Program-made: the position numbers and the translations under genes
Part shown: one piece after another, positions 54,447 through 63,401 of the stretch
Numbering within the stretch: position 1 is the stretch's first letter
How the letters are laid out: each line of letters starts with the position of its first letter
Notes under the pieces: generated by a model
Told to the model about the DNA's origin: nothing
Database searches by the model: none
Seen by the model: only the letters and a program-made list of their open reading frames with translations
NCBI GenBank assembly: GCA_020829485.1
Contig: JAIVFU010000029.1
Coordinates: 1-64,000 of the forward strand
DNA: 64,000 nucleotides
Direction of reading: 5' to 3'
DNA from: Nostoc sp. CHAB 5834
Lineage (GTDB): Bacteria; Cyanobacteriota; Cyanobacteriia; Cyanobacteriales; Nostocaceae

Positions 54447-56435
54447 ATGCTAGAACAAGGTACTATCAGTATTCATACTGAGAATATTTTCCCGATCATT
54501 AAGAAATCGCTTTACTCAGATCACCAAATTTTCTTGCGGGAACTGGTATCCAACGCTGTAGACGCTATCCAAAAGCTGAAAATGGTATCCCGCGCCGGAG
54601 ACTACGCTGGAGATATCGGCGAACCAGAAATTGAAATTGCCATTGACAAAGATAAGAAAACTCTTTCTATCTCCGATAATGGTATCGGGATGACCGCAGA
54701 TGAAGTTAAGAAATATATCAATCAAGTTGCCTTCTCTAGTGCTGAAGAATTTATTCATAAGTATGAAGGCAAATCAGATCAACCGATAATTGGCCACTTC
54801 GGTCTTGGTTTTTATTCTTCCTTCATGGTGGCGCAAAAGGTAGAGATTGATACTCTCTCCTATCAAGAAGGGGCGCAGGCGGTTCACTGGACTTGCGATG
54901 GTTCCCCAGCTTTCACCCTAGAAGATTCGCCCCGGACAACTCGCGGCACTACTATTACTCTCAGCCTGCAAGGAGAAGAGGAGGAATTTTTAGAGTCAGC
55001 ACGGATTAAGAATCTTGTCAAGACCTACTGTGATTTCTTGCCAGTACCGATAAAACTAGAAGGTGAAGTATTAAATAAGCAAAAAGCACCGTGGCGAGAG
55101 TCTCCGAGTAATCTGAGTCAAGAAGATTATTTAGAGTTTTACCGCTACTTGTACCCTTTTCAGGAAGAACCTCTGTTGTGGGTACATTTAAATACTGACT
55201 ATCCCTTTATCATCGACGGGATTCTGTATTTCCCCAAAATGAGGCCGGATGTAGATGTTACCAAAGGGCAAATCAAGCTATTTTGCAATCAAGTTTTTGT
55301 TAGCGACAACTGCGAAGAAATTATCCCACAATTTCTGACTCCAATGCGGGGTGTGCTTGATAGCACTGATATTCCCCTAAACGTATCGCGCAGTGCTTTG
55401 CAAGGCGATCGCACCGTGCGGAGAATCGGTGATTACATTGCTAAAAAAGTAGGCGATCGCCTCAAAGAACTTTTCCGCGATAATCGTGAACAATACATTA
55501 GCGCCTGGAAGGATCTTGGTACTTTTGTAAAATTCGGCGTTCTCAACGACGAGAAATTCAAAAAACAAATCGAAGATATCATCGTCTTCCGCACCACCGC
55601 CAAGCTGACAGAAAAAGTTGCTGCCCAAACTCCAGTAGTTGAAGTCCAGTCTTCAGACGGGGATGCTTGGCAAGATGTCACTCCCTCACCCAGTTCTGAC
55701 TCAGCACCCAGCGCTCCTTACACCACACTGAAAGAGTATCTAGAACGTAACAAAGAACGTAACGAAAACCGGGTTTTCTATAGCACTGATGAAGCAACCC
55801 AAGCTACATACATAGAACTACACAAAAATCAAGGCTTGGAAGTCCTGTTTATGGACTCCTTCATCGACACCCACTTTATCAACTTCCTAGAGCGGGAATA
55901 TCAGGATATTAAGTTTACACGGGTGGACTCCGACTTAGATAATACCCTGCTGGAACAAGACAAAGCTACGGAAATTGTTGATCCGAAGACGAACAAAACT
56001 CGGAGTGAGACTATCAAAGAGTTATTTGAGAAATCCCTCAACAAACCCAAACTCAACATCCGCACCGAAGCTTTAAAATCAGACGATCCTCATGGAACAC
56101 CACCTGCGATCGTTCTTTTACCAGAGATTCTCCGCCGGATGCGGGAAATGAACGCTATGATGATGCAGCAGCAGTCAGTAGAGTTTCCCGAAGATCACGT
56201 TTTGCTGGTGAATACTGCTCATCCGTTGATTCAAAATCTGGCAAATCTTAACCAAGGTAGTATTATTCAAGGTAACGGTGAATCGCCTACCGATCAGTTA
56301 GTGAACTTGATTTGCCAACACGTTTACGATTTAGCGTTGATGTCTCAGAAAGGATTTGACGCTGAAGGGATGAAATCTTTCGTCGAGCGATCCAATGAGG
56401 TACTCACCAAGCTAACGGAACAAGCTAGTAAGTAA
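54447..56435 (+). CDS. htpG: molecular chaperone HtpG (Hsp90)
   Basis: 662-aa bacterial Hsp90 dimer. The GHKL ATPase domain has LVSNAVDAIQKL near residue 35 (catalytic Glu in FLRELVSNA), SISDNGIGM near 74 and GHFGLGFYSSFMVA near 115. The middle domain has ILYFPKMRPDVDVTKGQIKLF and NVSRSALQGDRTVRRI. A Ser/Pro-rich insert near residues 396-425 (SSDGDAWQDVTPSPSSDSAP) is extra relative to E. coli. The C-terminal dimerisation part is complete. Its neighbour is clpB, another stress chaperone, but with its own promoter region. Confidence 0.97.
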   Translation: MLEQGTISIHTENIFPIIKKSLYSDHQIFLRELVSNAVDAIQKLKMVSRAGDYAGDIGEPEIEIAIDKDKKTLSISDNGIGMTADEVKKYINQVAFSSAEEFIHKYEGKSDQPIIGHFGLGFYSSFMVAQKVEIDTLSYQEGAQAVHWTCDGSPAFTLEDSPRTTRGTTITLSLQGEEEEFLESARIKNLVKTYCDFLPVPIKLEGEVLNKQKAPWRESPSNLSQEDYLEFYRYLYPFQEEPLLWVHLNTDYPFIIDGILYFPKMRPDVDVTKGQIKLFCNQVFVSDNCEEIIPQFLTPMRGVLDSTDIPLNVSRSALQGDRTVRRIGDYIAKKVGDRLKELFRDNREQYISAWKDLGTFVKFGVLNDEKFKKQIEDIIVFRTTAKLTEKVAAQTPVVEVQSSDGDAWQDVTPSPSSDSAPSAPYTTLKEYLERNKERNENRVFYSTDEATQATYIELHKNQGLEVLFMDSFIDTHFINFLEREYQDIKFTRVDSDLDNTLLEQDKATEIVDPKTNKTRSETIKELFEKSLNKPKLNIRTEALKSDDPHGTPPAIVLLPEILRRMREMNAMMMQQQSVEFPEDHVLLVNTAHPLIQNLANLNQGSIIQGNGESPTDQLVNLICQHVYDLALMSQKGFDAEGMKSFVERSNEVLTKLTEQASK

Positions 56436-56447
56436 GAATAATTAGGA

Positions 56448-56475
56448 GTACAGACGCGATTAATCGCGTCTGTAC
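56448..56475. repeat. perfect 28-bp palindrome after htpG
   Basis: GTACAGACGCGATT followed by its exact complement. It lies 12 bp past the htpG stop and may terminate transcription from either side. It belongs to a family of GACG-N-CGTC palindromes in this window. Confidence 0.75.
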
Positions 56476-56595
56476 AAGAGTTAGAAGTTATTTCTCCCCC
56501 TGCTCCCTCATCTCCCTCATCTCCTTTCCTACTTCTGTTGCCTAAGAACTAAAATGGAAAGGCTGTATTAAAATAAGAATCTGGAGATACTTGCT

Positions 56596-56832
56596 ATGTC
56601 CCGTCGCTGTGAACTAACTGGTAAGAAAGCAAATAACGCTTTTGCTGTTTCCCACTCTCACCGCCGCACTAAACGCCTTCAGCACGCTAATCTGCAAAGC
56701 AAGCGTGTTTGGTGGGAAGGCGGAAATCGTTGGGTGAAGTTAAAGCTGTCTACTAAAGCAATCAAAACCCTACAAATTAATGGGTTAGAAGCAATGGCAA
56801 AAGAAGCTGGCATTAACCTGAATCATTACTAA
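56596..56832 (+). CDS. rpmB: ribosomal protein bL28
   Basis: 78-aa large-subunit protein L28. The full signature is present: [20 protein letters not shown], then [19 protein letters not shown] and the C-terminal [20 protein letters not shown]. It lacks the zinc-binding CXXC pairs of some L28 forms, keeping only one Cys. GGAG lies 9 nt before the ATG. It stands alone between htpG and a gene-poor stretch. Confidence 0.97.
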   Translation: MSRRCELTGKKANNAFAVSHSHRRTKRLQHANLQSKRVWWEGGNRWVKLKLSTKAIKTLQINGLEAMAKEAGINLNHY

Positions 56833-56951
56833 GTAATGTAGATTTTATAACCTGAGACTTTTGTAACGTCAAATACAGGTGATTTGTAGGGGCGCACAGC
56901 TAGCTGTCCGTCCCTACTGCTTATTGGATGGATCTTGAGTAGTAGGCTTTC

Positions 56952-56976
56952 CAATACGGTTCGGATAAGGTTTTTT
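56952..56976. repeat. solo end of the CAATACGG MITE family
   Basis: The 19-bp end CAATACGGTTCGGATAAGG and the following T-run match the left end at 7006. No partner end is found downstream, so the copy is truncated. Confidence 0.65.
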
Positions 56977-57041
56977 TATAAAAATTGGCAGCATTTTGGA
57001 TGACCACAGCTTTGAATGGTGCTGAAGTAGATTTAGTTAAT

Positions 57042-57410
57042 TCATTGTTTGAATTGTTGATTTTGGTGAGATATGGTAATCTCATTTGAACTGATTAAGC
57101 TTTCGATTAATTTCAACGCCTGAGAAACATTACTCAAACGAATAGCATTAGACATCTCCAGAAATTAATTATGCGTTACCTGAAACCCTTGTAGAGACGT
57201 TGCATTGCAACGTCAAAACAATTCATTTTCGGAGATGTCTATTGGGTAGTTGCAGGCTATTGGCTGCGTTTGCTGACATCAACTCTCTCACCATATCTGC
57301 ATTGATAGTTCCACTTTGAGCATAGGTTTTCAGCTTTTCTAGCTCAGTAAACTGTTGCCTGTCGATTCAACCAATAAAGAGTAAGCATCCGCAGTCAGGT
57401 TTATATCCAC
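57042..57410 (-). pseudogene. small gene broken by a frameshift and a MITE
   Basis: Reading minus, EVDINLTADAYSLLVEST (about 57405-57360) loses frame by one base near 57362. It continues as RQQFTELEKLKTYAQSG and ELMSANAANSLQLPN, then meets the 91-bp element at 57150-57240. Beyond it the same frame resumes as AIRLSNVSQALKLIESLISS and ends at a TGA at 57042. Removing the element and one ATT copy joins LQLPN to AIRLS. Family not recognised. The original start is not found. Confidence 0.6.
57150..57240. mobile_element. 91-bp MITE-like element, AGAC family, ATT target duplication
   Basis: Ends AGACATCTCCAGAAATTAAT and its partner ending GGAGATGTCT, inverted and nearly perfect. ATT flanks both sides. 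A GACGTTGCATTGCAACGTC palindrome is inside (57195-57213). Confidence 0.85.
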
Positions 57411-57427
57411 CTCCCACCGGAGGAGGC

Positions 57428-57574
57428 ATGATGTCTGCAAACGCTTGGGGGATAGCCATTGGGATTGCTGCTGCTGGAGTTGGTGTAGAACAAATTTTAT
57501 TGAGTAAGCCAACTTTAGCGCTACTCGATTCCCAGCGATGGCTCATGCTACTACTATGTATCCACGCAATTTAA
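57428..57574 (+). CDS. possible 48-aa hydrophobic peptide
   Basis: Short ORF with an excellent GGAGGAGG ribosome binding site directly before two ATG codons. The peptide MMSANAWGIAIGIAAAGVG is hydrophobic and Gly/Ala-rich at the start and has a second hydrophobic end (WLMLLLCIHAI). No family recognised. It could be a small membrane peptide or a gene remnant. Confidence 0.35.
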   Translation: MMSANAWGIAIGIAAAGVGVEQILLSKPTLALLDSQRWLMLLLCIHAI

Positions 57575-57911
57575 ATCTGAGGATTTATCTATAAAGCATC
57601 TATCCCATGAAGGATTTTAAAAAAATATCAATAAATATTCATATAGTTATTTAAAGATTATGTAATCTCCGTATTCAAGCCTGACCTTGTAAAGCTGAGA
57701 ACTCAACCATTGCCGTCTATCGGAGGTGACAGAACCAAAGGAGGAATGTCATCATTAGAAGATGTACCTCTGGGCAATGAAGTCAAGTAGGTGAAATATT
57801 TATTAATATTATTAATAGGAAGTGTAAATTCAGCGTCAGGAGTCAGAAGAAATTCTTAATGGCAGGTATTTCGCATCAATATCAAATTTTTTACCAATAG
57901 AACAGAAGATC
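57575..57911. other. intergenic region, no gene seen
   Basis: 337 bp, AT-rich in parts, no ORF with coding character and no repeat family recognised. It should hold the promoter of the small membrane-protein gene that follows. Confidence 0.35.
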
Positions 57912-58130
57912 ATGAAAGATAAAGAACCATCAGACTCTAAGGACTTCGTCGGAAATCTCAAAAATGGAATCTGGCTGTTTGGATTGTCATCCTGGGTATT
58001 CGGCATTACCGATCGCAGTATTGCTTCATTTGCGGATGGCTATCTATCTGCTTTGGATTTGACGCAACTATTCACAGCCGCTACCTTCTTTGTGGCGTGG
58101 CTATTTTTGAAGCCGACATCCAGAGTTTAA
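57912..58130 (+). CDS. small two-helix membrane protein, unknown
   Basis: 72-aa protein with a charged start (MKDKEPSDSKDFVGNLKNG) and two hydrophobic stretches (IWLFGLSSWVFGI and LFTAATFFVAWLFLKP). AGAAGA precedes the ATG. The amino-acid pattern and length look real, but I recognise no family and its neighbours give no clue. Confidence 0.5.
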   Translation: MKDKEPSDSKDFVGNLKNGIWLFGLSSWVFGITDRSIASFADGYLSALDLTQLFTAATFFVAWLFLKPTSRV

Positions 58131-58452
58131 GATCAGCGATTAGTTGAGTATTTATACTCTCTTAAAGGAAATGCCCTTGACACTCGAATATGTACTGATT
58201 GTATTAAAACAATACAATTACTTAGTATCAAAGATTTTTCTGGTTGAAGTTTGTCTTTTGCGAACTCAGTGTTGCTGGGTCGTTTCTTGCTGCTTAGTCT
58301 AAACTCCAGTAACCTACTCGCCACATTTCAACATTTCTAAAAAATTTTTCTAATTTTCCGGAATTGATTATGCTCAAGTGGTAGTCTCTATCAGACAAGC
58401 GATTTATACTGAAACTCTATAACGAAACCTTCGGGGTATATAACCCCAAATT
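58131..58452. other. intergenic region between the small membrane-protein gene and ftsH
   Basis: About 320 bp with no convincing gene. A GGGGTATATAACCCC hairpin lies at 58434-58448, just beside the ftsH terminator. Confidence 0.4.
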
Positions 58453-58481
58453 AAAAGCCCGGTCATGAAGACCGGGCTTTT
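58453..58481 (-). terminator. rho-independent terminator downstream of ftsH
   Basis: AAAAGCCCGGTC, a 5-nt loop and GACCGGGCTTTT form a GC-rich 12-bp stem with A/T runs on both sides, so it can stop transcription from either direction. It lies about 50 bp past the ftsH stop. Confidence 0.88.
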
Positions 58482-58531
58482 TTGACAATTATGAGTTAGA
58501 AATTATTCTTAACTCCTAACTATTCATTAAA

Positions 58532-60373
58532 TTAGGCAAAAGCAGCAGTTGTCACATCGTTATTCGAGAGAATTTCTTGCAACTCTTCAGCGTCTACCGT
58601 TTCTTTATCAACTAGCATTTGCGCTATCTGATCTAAAATGTGGCGGTTGCCGATTAACACTTCTTTAGCGCGTGTATAGGCTACATCCACAAGTTTACGA
58701 ACTTCTTCATCAATAGCGGCGGCGGTTTCTTCAGAGAAATCACGCTCTGACATGATATCTCGTCCCAGGAACATGTTACCTTGTTGACGACCAAGGGCGA
58801 CTGGGCCTAAGCGATCGCTCATGCCAAATCTAGTTATCATCTGACGCGCAACCCGTGCAACTTGTTGTAAGTCGTTGGAAGCACCAGTGGTAACTTCTTC
58901 TTCACCAAAGATTAATTCTTCAGCAATTCGACCACCCAAAGCCACAGCCATCTGATTTTCTAGATAAGCGCGGCTGTATAAACCTGTGTCCATCCGGTCT
59001 TCGCTGGGGGTAAACCAAGTTAAACCACCTGCGCGACCGCGAGGGATGATGCTAATCTTTTGTACTGGGTCATAGTCAGGCATCAAAGCACCAACTAAGG
59101 CGTGACCAGCTTCGTGATATGCTACCAAGGTTTTGCGCTTTTCGCTCATTACCCGGTCTTTCTTCTCTGGCCCAGCTAATACGCGGTCGATTGCGTCGTT
59201 GATTTCATCCATTGAAATTTCAGTCAAATTCCGGCGGGCTGCCAAAATTGCGGCTTCATTGAGCAGGTTGGATAAATCTGCGCCAGTAAATCCAGGGGTA
59301 CGACGGGCGATTTTATCCAAGTCCACATCTTTCGCCAAGGTTTTGCCACGGGCGTGAACCTTAAGAATTTCGCTACGTCCGGCATAGTCGGGACGGTCTA
59401 CCACAACTTGACGGTCAAAGCGACCAGGACGCAATAAGGCTGCATCTAGGACATCAGGACGGTTGGTAGCGGCAATAATGATGATGCCAGTGTTGCCTTC
59501 AAAGCCATCCATTTCTGTGAGCAACTGGTTGAGGGTTTGTTCCCGCTCATCGTTACCACCACCTAAACCTGCACCCCGTTGACGACCTACTGCGTCAATT
59601 TCATCGATGAAGACGATACAAGGAGCATTGGTTTTAGCTTGTTCAAACAAATCGCGGACGCGGGATGCACCCACACCTACGAACATTTCCACAAATTCTG
59701 AACCGGAGATTGAGAAGAAGGGTACACCTGCTTCACCAGCTACGGCACGAGCTAGGAGGGTTTTACCTGTACCAGGAGGGCCAACTAACAGTACACCTTT
59801 AGGAATTTTTGCACCAACGGCGGTAAAGCGATCGGCGTTTTTCAGAAAGTCTACAACTTCGTTTAGTTCCAACTTGGCTTGGTCAATACCAGCAACATCG
59901 CCAAATGTTACCTGAGTTTGTGGTTCCATTTGGACTCTGGCTTTGGATTTGCCAAAGTTCATCGCTTGGCTACCAGGGCCACTTTGAGCGCGACGTAGCA
60001 AGAAGAATAAGCCGACCAAAAGCAATACAGGGAAAAATAAGCTACTTAGTGCTTTAAACCAAAATCCTTCATCGGTTTGGGGCAAAACAGAAATATCAAC
60101 GCCTCTAGAAGTCAAAGTATTGATCAAGTCTGGATCGTTGACTAAGGTAACAATCCGTTTAGCTGGGTCATATTTGGGTGTAACCAGTGCTGTAGAACGG
60201 TCTGCACTCAAACTGACTTTTTCTACTCTGCCTTGTTGAACTTCTTGAATAAAGCGACTATATCGCCATGTCTCTCTGCTTTGGGGTTGTTTGTCAAAAA
60301 ATGCTGTTCCCAGCGCAATGACGACAATAAACAGCAGCGCGTACAGCCCTGCATTTCTCCATCTTTTATTCAC
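58532..60373 (-). CDS. ftsH: ATP-dependent zinc metalloprotease FtsH
   Basis: 613-aa thylakoid or plasma membrane AAA protease. Two membrane segments lie at residues 8-25 ([15 protein letters not shown]) and 107-127 ([19 protein letters not shown]), with a small lumenal/periplasmic domain between. The AAA module has GPPGTGKT near 198, [13 protein letters not shown] near 257 and the SRH arginines in RPGRFDRQ. The zinc site is HEAGH near 420. Cyanobacteria have four FtsH proteins, two of which replace damaged photosystem II D1. Which one this is cannot be told by eye. Transcribed alone with a strong terminator. Confidence 0.97.
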   Translation of the reverse strand: MNKRWRNAGLYALLFIVVIALGTAFFDKQPQSRETWRYSRFIQEVQQGRVEKVSLSADRSTALVTPKYDPAKRIVTLVNDPDLINTLTSRGVDISVLPQTDEGFWFKALSSLFFPVLLLVGLFFLLRRAQSGPGSQAMNFGKSKARVQMEPQTQVTFGDVAGIDQAKLELNEVVDFLKNADRFTAVGAKIPKGVLLVGPPGTGKTLLARAVAGEAGVPFFSISGSEFVEMFVGVGASRVRDLFEQAKTNAPCIVFIDEIDAVGRQRGAGLGGGNDEREQTLNQLLTEMDGFEGNTGIIIIAATNRPDVLDAALLRPGRFDRQVVVDRPDYAGRSEILKVHARGKTLAKDVDLDKIARRTPGFTGADLSNLLNEAAILAARRNLTEISMDEINDAIDRVLAGPEKKDRVMSEKRKTLVAYHEAGHALVGALMPDYDPVQKISIIPRGRAGGLTWFTPSEDRMDTGLYSRAYLENQMAVALGGRIAEELIFGEEEVTTGASNDLQQVARVARQMITRFGMSDRLGPVALGRQQGNMFLGRDIMSERDFSEETAAAIDEEVRKLVDVAYTRAKEVLIGNRHILDQIAQMLVDKETVDAEELQEILSNNDVTTAAFA

Positions 60374-60511
60374 TAAGGTCTATCCTCCAGTATTTTTCGC
60401 GCGTTAGCTCTGAGCGGGCGCTTGCGCCATCGCCTAGCGTCTCTGATCACAAAGGTGATTATTAAGAATTATGTTAACTTATCTTAAGATATAACAAATT
60501 TGGTGTGGCTG

Positions 60512-61306
60512 TCATGCTAAAAAAAGCTCCTTTATTAGCTGAAAACTTTGATGGTAGGGATTATATTGTAGCGACCCTGAAGGCTGATGAACGGTATGAA
60601 TGGGAATAATTTCTACCACACTATTAGTGTAGGCGATCGCTTCAAAGCCCTGCACTAACTCCACGCTCCAAGGTTCTTCCCGCACTGGCATCTGGTGGTT
60701 TTGCAACCAGTTTACAAGTTGCGATCGCACAATTCCCGGCAAAATTCCGGCCTTTATTGGTGGCGTGTACCAACTGCGATCGCACCATCCCCAAAGGTTG
60801 CCTGTGCTGGTTTCTAGCCAATTTCCTTGAGCATCAACTAATATTGCTTCTTGAGCATCTAAATTAGTTTTTGCCAACCAAGCACTCAAATAGTTTCCAG
60901 TTTTATGAGAGGGGAGAGAACGATAAAATTCCGAACTGGCAACAGCGCAAAAAATACCATTATTTTGTTTTTCTGTCAAATCTTGTGGTAATAATCTGCC
61001 AGTTATCCACTCCCGTCCATCGGGAAAGAGGGTAATTCTGAGAACGGGGAAGTGGGCGAGGATAATTTGAGCGCCTTGACGTAGACGGTTCCAATCTGGT
61101 TGCTGCCAACCAAAAGATTGTACTGAGAAAAGTAAGCGATCGCAATGTGCTTGCCAATTAGTTAAATTACTATCTAGTGAGTTCTGATAAACCCGCAACG
61201 TTGTAAAAACAGTTGCCCCATAAAGTAACCCCGGATCATTAATGTTTAATTCTAGGGTTTGGGAGTGAATTAATTTACCATCATACCAAAAAATATTATT
61301 TGTCAC
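60512..61306 (-). CDS. class IV aminotransferase, PabC-like
   Basis: 264-aa PLP enzyme of fold type IV, closest in style to aminodeoxychorismate lyase (PabC) and branched-chain aminotransferases. Visible are DGKLIHSQTLELNINDPGLLYG at the start, the PLP Lys in SHKTGNYLSAWLAK, EAILVDAQGNWLETSTGNLWG, GILPGIVRSQL and AYTNSVVEIIPI. PabC releases pyruvate to give 4-aminobenzoate for folate. The alternative, amino-acid transamination, is less likely given the short length. 17 bp downstream of the GNAT gene, so they may be co-transcribed. Confidence 0.88.
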   Translation of the reverse strand: MTNNIFWYDGKLIHSQTLELNINDPGLLYGATVFTTLRVYQNSLDSNLTNWQAHCDRLLFSVQSFGWQQPDWNRLRQGAQIILAHFPVLRITLFPDGREWITGRLLPQDLTEKQNNGIFCAVASSEFYRSLPSHKTGNYLSAWLAKTNLDAQEAILVDAQGNWLETSTGNLWGWCDRSWYTPPIKAGILPGIVRSQLVNWLQNHQMPVREEPWSVELVQGFEAIAYTNSVVEIIPIHTVHQPSGSLQYNPYHQSFQLIKELFLA

Positions 61307-61323
61307 AACCAGATTGCTTGTCG

Positions 61324-61743
61324 CTACAACTCAATTGAAAAGTGATGACTTGTAATGCTCATACGCTGCATGAGATAAAACCTGTGGGCTGCAAATCGCT
61401 GAACACCAGAATCAAGACTCAGGTGTTTACACTCATGATTTCTTGCATATTCAATTAGCCACTGAAATAACTGTTGTCCATAGCTGTGTGATCGATTAAA
61501 CTCATCAACAACTAAATCATCAATGTATAAGAACTTTCCCAATGCTAAACAATTAGAAATGCGAAATCCAGCTACTGCCAGAGTTTGCTCCTCTATTTTC
61601 AAGAATGCAAGTTGATATCTTTCTTTCATTTGATATCGAATTTGTTCTACAAACTTATCTTGCTCAAGGTGAGGGCGCAACTGATAAATAACAGGAAAAC
61701 ACCCTAATATTTGAAAGTCAGATTCTGCCAATTGTATTGACAT
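61324..61743 (-). CDS. GNAT-family N-acetyltransferase
   Basis: 139-aa GNAT protein. After a variable start comes LAVAGFRISNCLALGKFLYIDDLVVDEFNRSHSYGQQLF, with the acetyl-CoA-binding R/S-x-x-x-x-G-x-x-L pattern, then LSLDSGVQRFAAHRFYLMQRMSI. The Q/RxxGxG/A loop is altered to RSHSYG. Substrate unknown. I choose the ATG at 61743 with AAGG 8 nt upstream. A TTG further upstream lies inside the neighbouring repeat element. Close to the PabC-like gene on the same strand. Confidence 0.87.
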   Translation of the reverse strand: MSIQLAESDFQILGCFPVIYQLRPHLEQDKFVEQIRYQMKERYQLAFLKIEEQTLAVAGFRISNCLALGKFLYIDDLVVDEFNRSHSYGQQLFQWLIEYARNHECKHLSLDSGVQRFAAHRFYLMQRMSITSHHFSIEL

Positions 61744-61762
61744 CGCTATTACCTTACTCAAT

Positions 61763-61907
61763 AGACTTCTTGCATGAATCAAAAGCCCTCACCCTAAATC
61801 CCTCTCCCAAGCTTGGGAGAGGGACTTTTAAATTGGCTCCCCTTCTCCCAATTTTGGGAGAAGGGGTTGGGGGATGAGGGCAAATTTGGCATTTGTACAA
61901 TAGGTCT
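61763..61907. mobile_element. MITE-like element, AGAC family, AAT target duplication, upstream of the GNAT gene
   Basis: Ends AGACTTCTTGCA and ...ATAGGTCT with AAT on both outer flanks. The interior is a GCCCTCACCCTAAATCCC-type repeat. It ends 19 bp before the GNAT start codon and so replaces the natural upstream region. Confidence 0.75.
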
Positions 61908-61987
61908 AATCATGGGAGAGAGTTTTAAAACAATTGGGCGAATATAATTTGCTACTACACTTACAGCAACCCGTTATAACTAATAAT

Positions 61988-62773
61988 TTAATCTTTGGGG
62001 GGAAATATAATTTTTTTAGTACCTTCAGGAGTTGTAATTACTTTTCCTCCCAAAGCTTCAATTTCCTTAATTGCACGTTTTTGAGTTCTTTCATCAACTT
62101 GATTATTTAAAACTATTGCCCAGGTTGAAATTTGAGCATATTTGCTGTTAGGATTTCGACTTAGAAATTCAGCAGTTTTTTGAGAAGTATGAGCAATCAT
62201 CTGACTCTCTGGATCTGAAAAGTTACTAGCCCAGTTTGCCGCCGTTGCAAAAGACTGTTCGGCAGCTTTAGCGTTGCCTAAAAATAATAACTCATCAACT
62301 CCTTTATAACGCCATACGTAATAAGACTTTTCGGGAACCGAGGGAGATAGTGATTTTAAGCCTTTCTCTGATAGTGCGATCGCACGTTCTGGCATAGCAG
62401 CATACAATGAAGTACTGATAGAAAGACTGCGATACGCTGCTAAAAATCGCGGGTCACGTTCTAGAATTACTTCAAAATATTCTGGACTTAAACTGTAACC
62501 TGTTTTATCTCGAACTTCATCATCTCCGAAATATTGGAGAAAATTGAGATATACTAAATCTGCAATGAAGTTATCATAGCCAAAACTAGGCGTTTTTTTG
62601 AGAAAATTAAGACGGATACTTTCTAATTTTATTTCTTTTTCTAAAGTTTCTAAAGACGCAGATTGCTTGCTATTTATTAGCTTTTGCAATTGGGGGAATT
62701 GAATCAAGCCAACTCCTAAAATACATACACAAATTATAAAAGGTGTAGCAAAAGCTTGACGAGATAACAACAT
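61988..62773 (-). CDS. membrane-anchored helical-repeat protein, cyanobacterial, unknown
   Basis: 261-aa protein with an N-terminal anchor at residues 8-25 (ATPFIICVCILGVGLIQF), then a helical region of TPR-like style (FLAAYRSLSISTSLYAAMPERAIALSEKGL, AAEQSFATAANWASN) and a basic end (GGKVITTPEGTKKIIFPPKD). The repeats suggest protein-protein contacts on the outer or lumenal face of a membrane. I know no assigned function. Transcribed alone, with a short AT-rich leader after 62773. Confidence 0.75.
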   Translation of the reverse strand: MLLSRQAFATPFIICVCILGVGLIQFPQLQKLINSKQSASLETLEKEIKLESIRLNFLKKTPSFGYDNFIADLVYLNFLQYFGDDEVRDKTGYSLSPEYFEVILERDPRFLAAYRSLSISTSLYAAMPERAIALSEKGLKSLSPSVPEKSYYVWRYKGVDELLFLGNAKAAEQSFATAANWASNFSDPESQMIAHTSQKTAEFLSRNPNSKYAQISTWAIVLNNQVDERTQKRAIKEIEALGGKVITTPEGTKKIIFPPKD

Positions 62774-63401
62774 ATTTTTCTTATTTTCCCAAGCAGACTT
62801 AACTTATTGTATACAATGTGTTTGTTGTAAAATTACTCAGTTCTTAAGTGTGTAAATTTGATTTTAAATGTTTCAAAAGTTACCACCACTGTTGAGCGAT
62901 CGCTCAATTTTATTGAGTATTTATCACTAATACCCGCATTGCTGAATCCGGTAGCCCTAATTCTTTGTTAGCACACAAACAAGCTTGTCGAGAATGAATA
63001 AGTTTAGCGATCGGAGTACTTATTCGCTCAAACCCTGACAGAGTAGCAGTGTTAATGTAATAGGTTCATATTTTTGAGTAGAAAATATATTAAGTATATT
63101 TAAGCAATGTATCTCTAGCATAGTCTTTTATCATTTATGTAAACAATTGTAACAATAGCCAATACTTTGCGTAAAACTCACAGTCTGAACCTGAATATAA
63201 AACTATAGCTATGTTGCTGTTTCATATAGTTCAACCATAGTTTACACACGTTCATACCGAGTCCATCAAGTTAAAAATGCTTTTGATAGTTCAAATGCTC
63301 ACTCTTTTCTGCAACATTACTGCTAGATAAAAGTAGCTTTGTCTTAATTGAGCAAAAATAGTTCTGTCATCCAAGTTATTTAACGAAATGAGGTCAAAAA
63401 A
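62774..63401. promoter_or_regulatory. long divergent promoter region
   Basis: 628 bp between divergent genes, AT-rich, no ORF. Candidate -10 boxes lie near 63068-63100 and 63195-63205. One HIP1 site at about 62897. The last gene therefore has an unusually long leader or far promoter. Confidence 0.4.
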
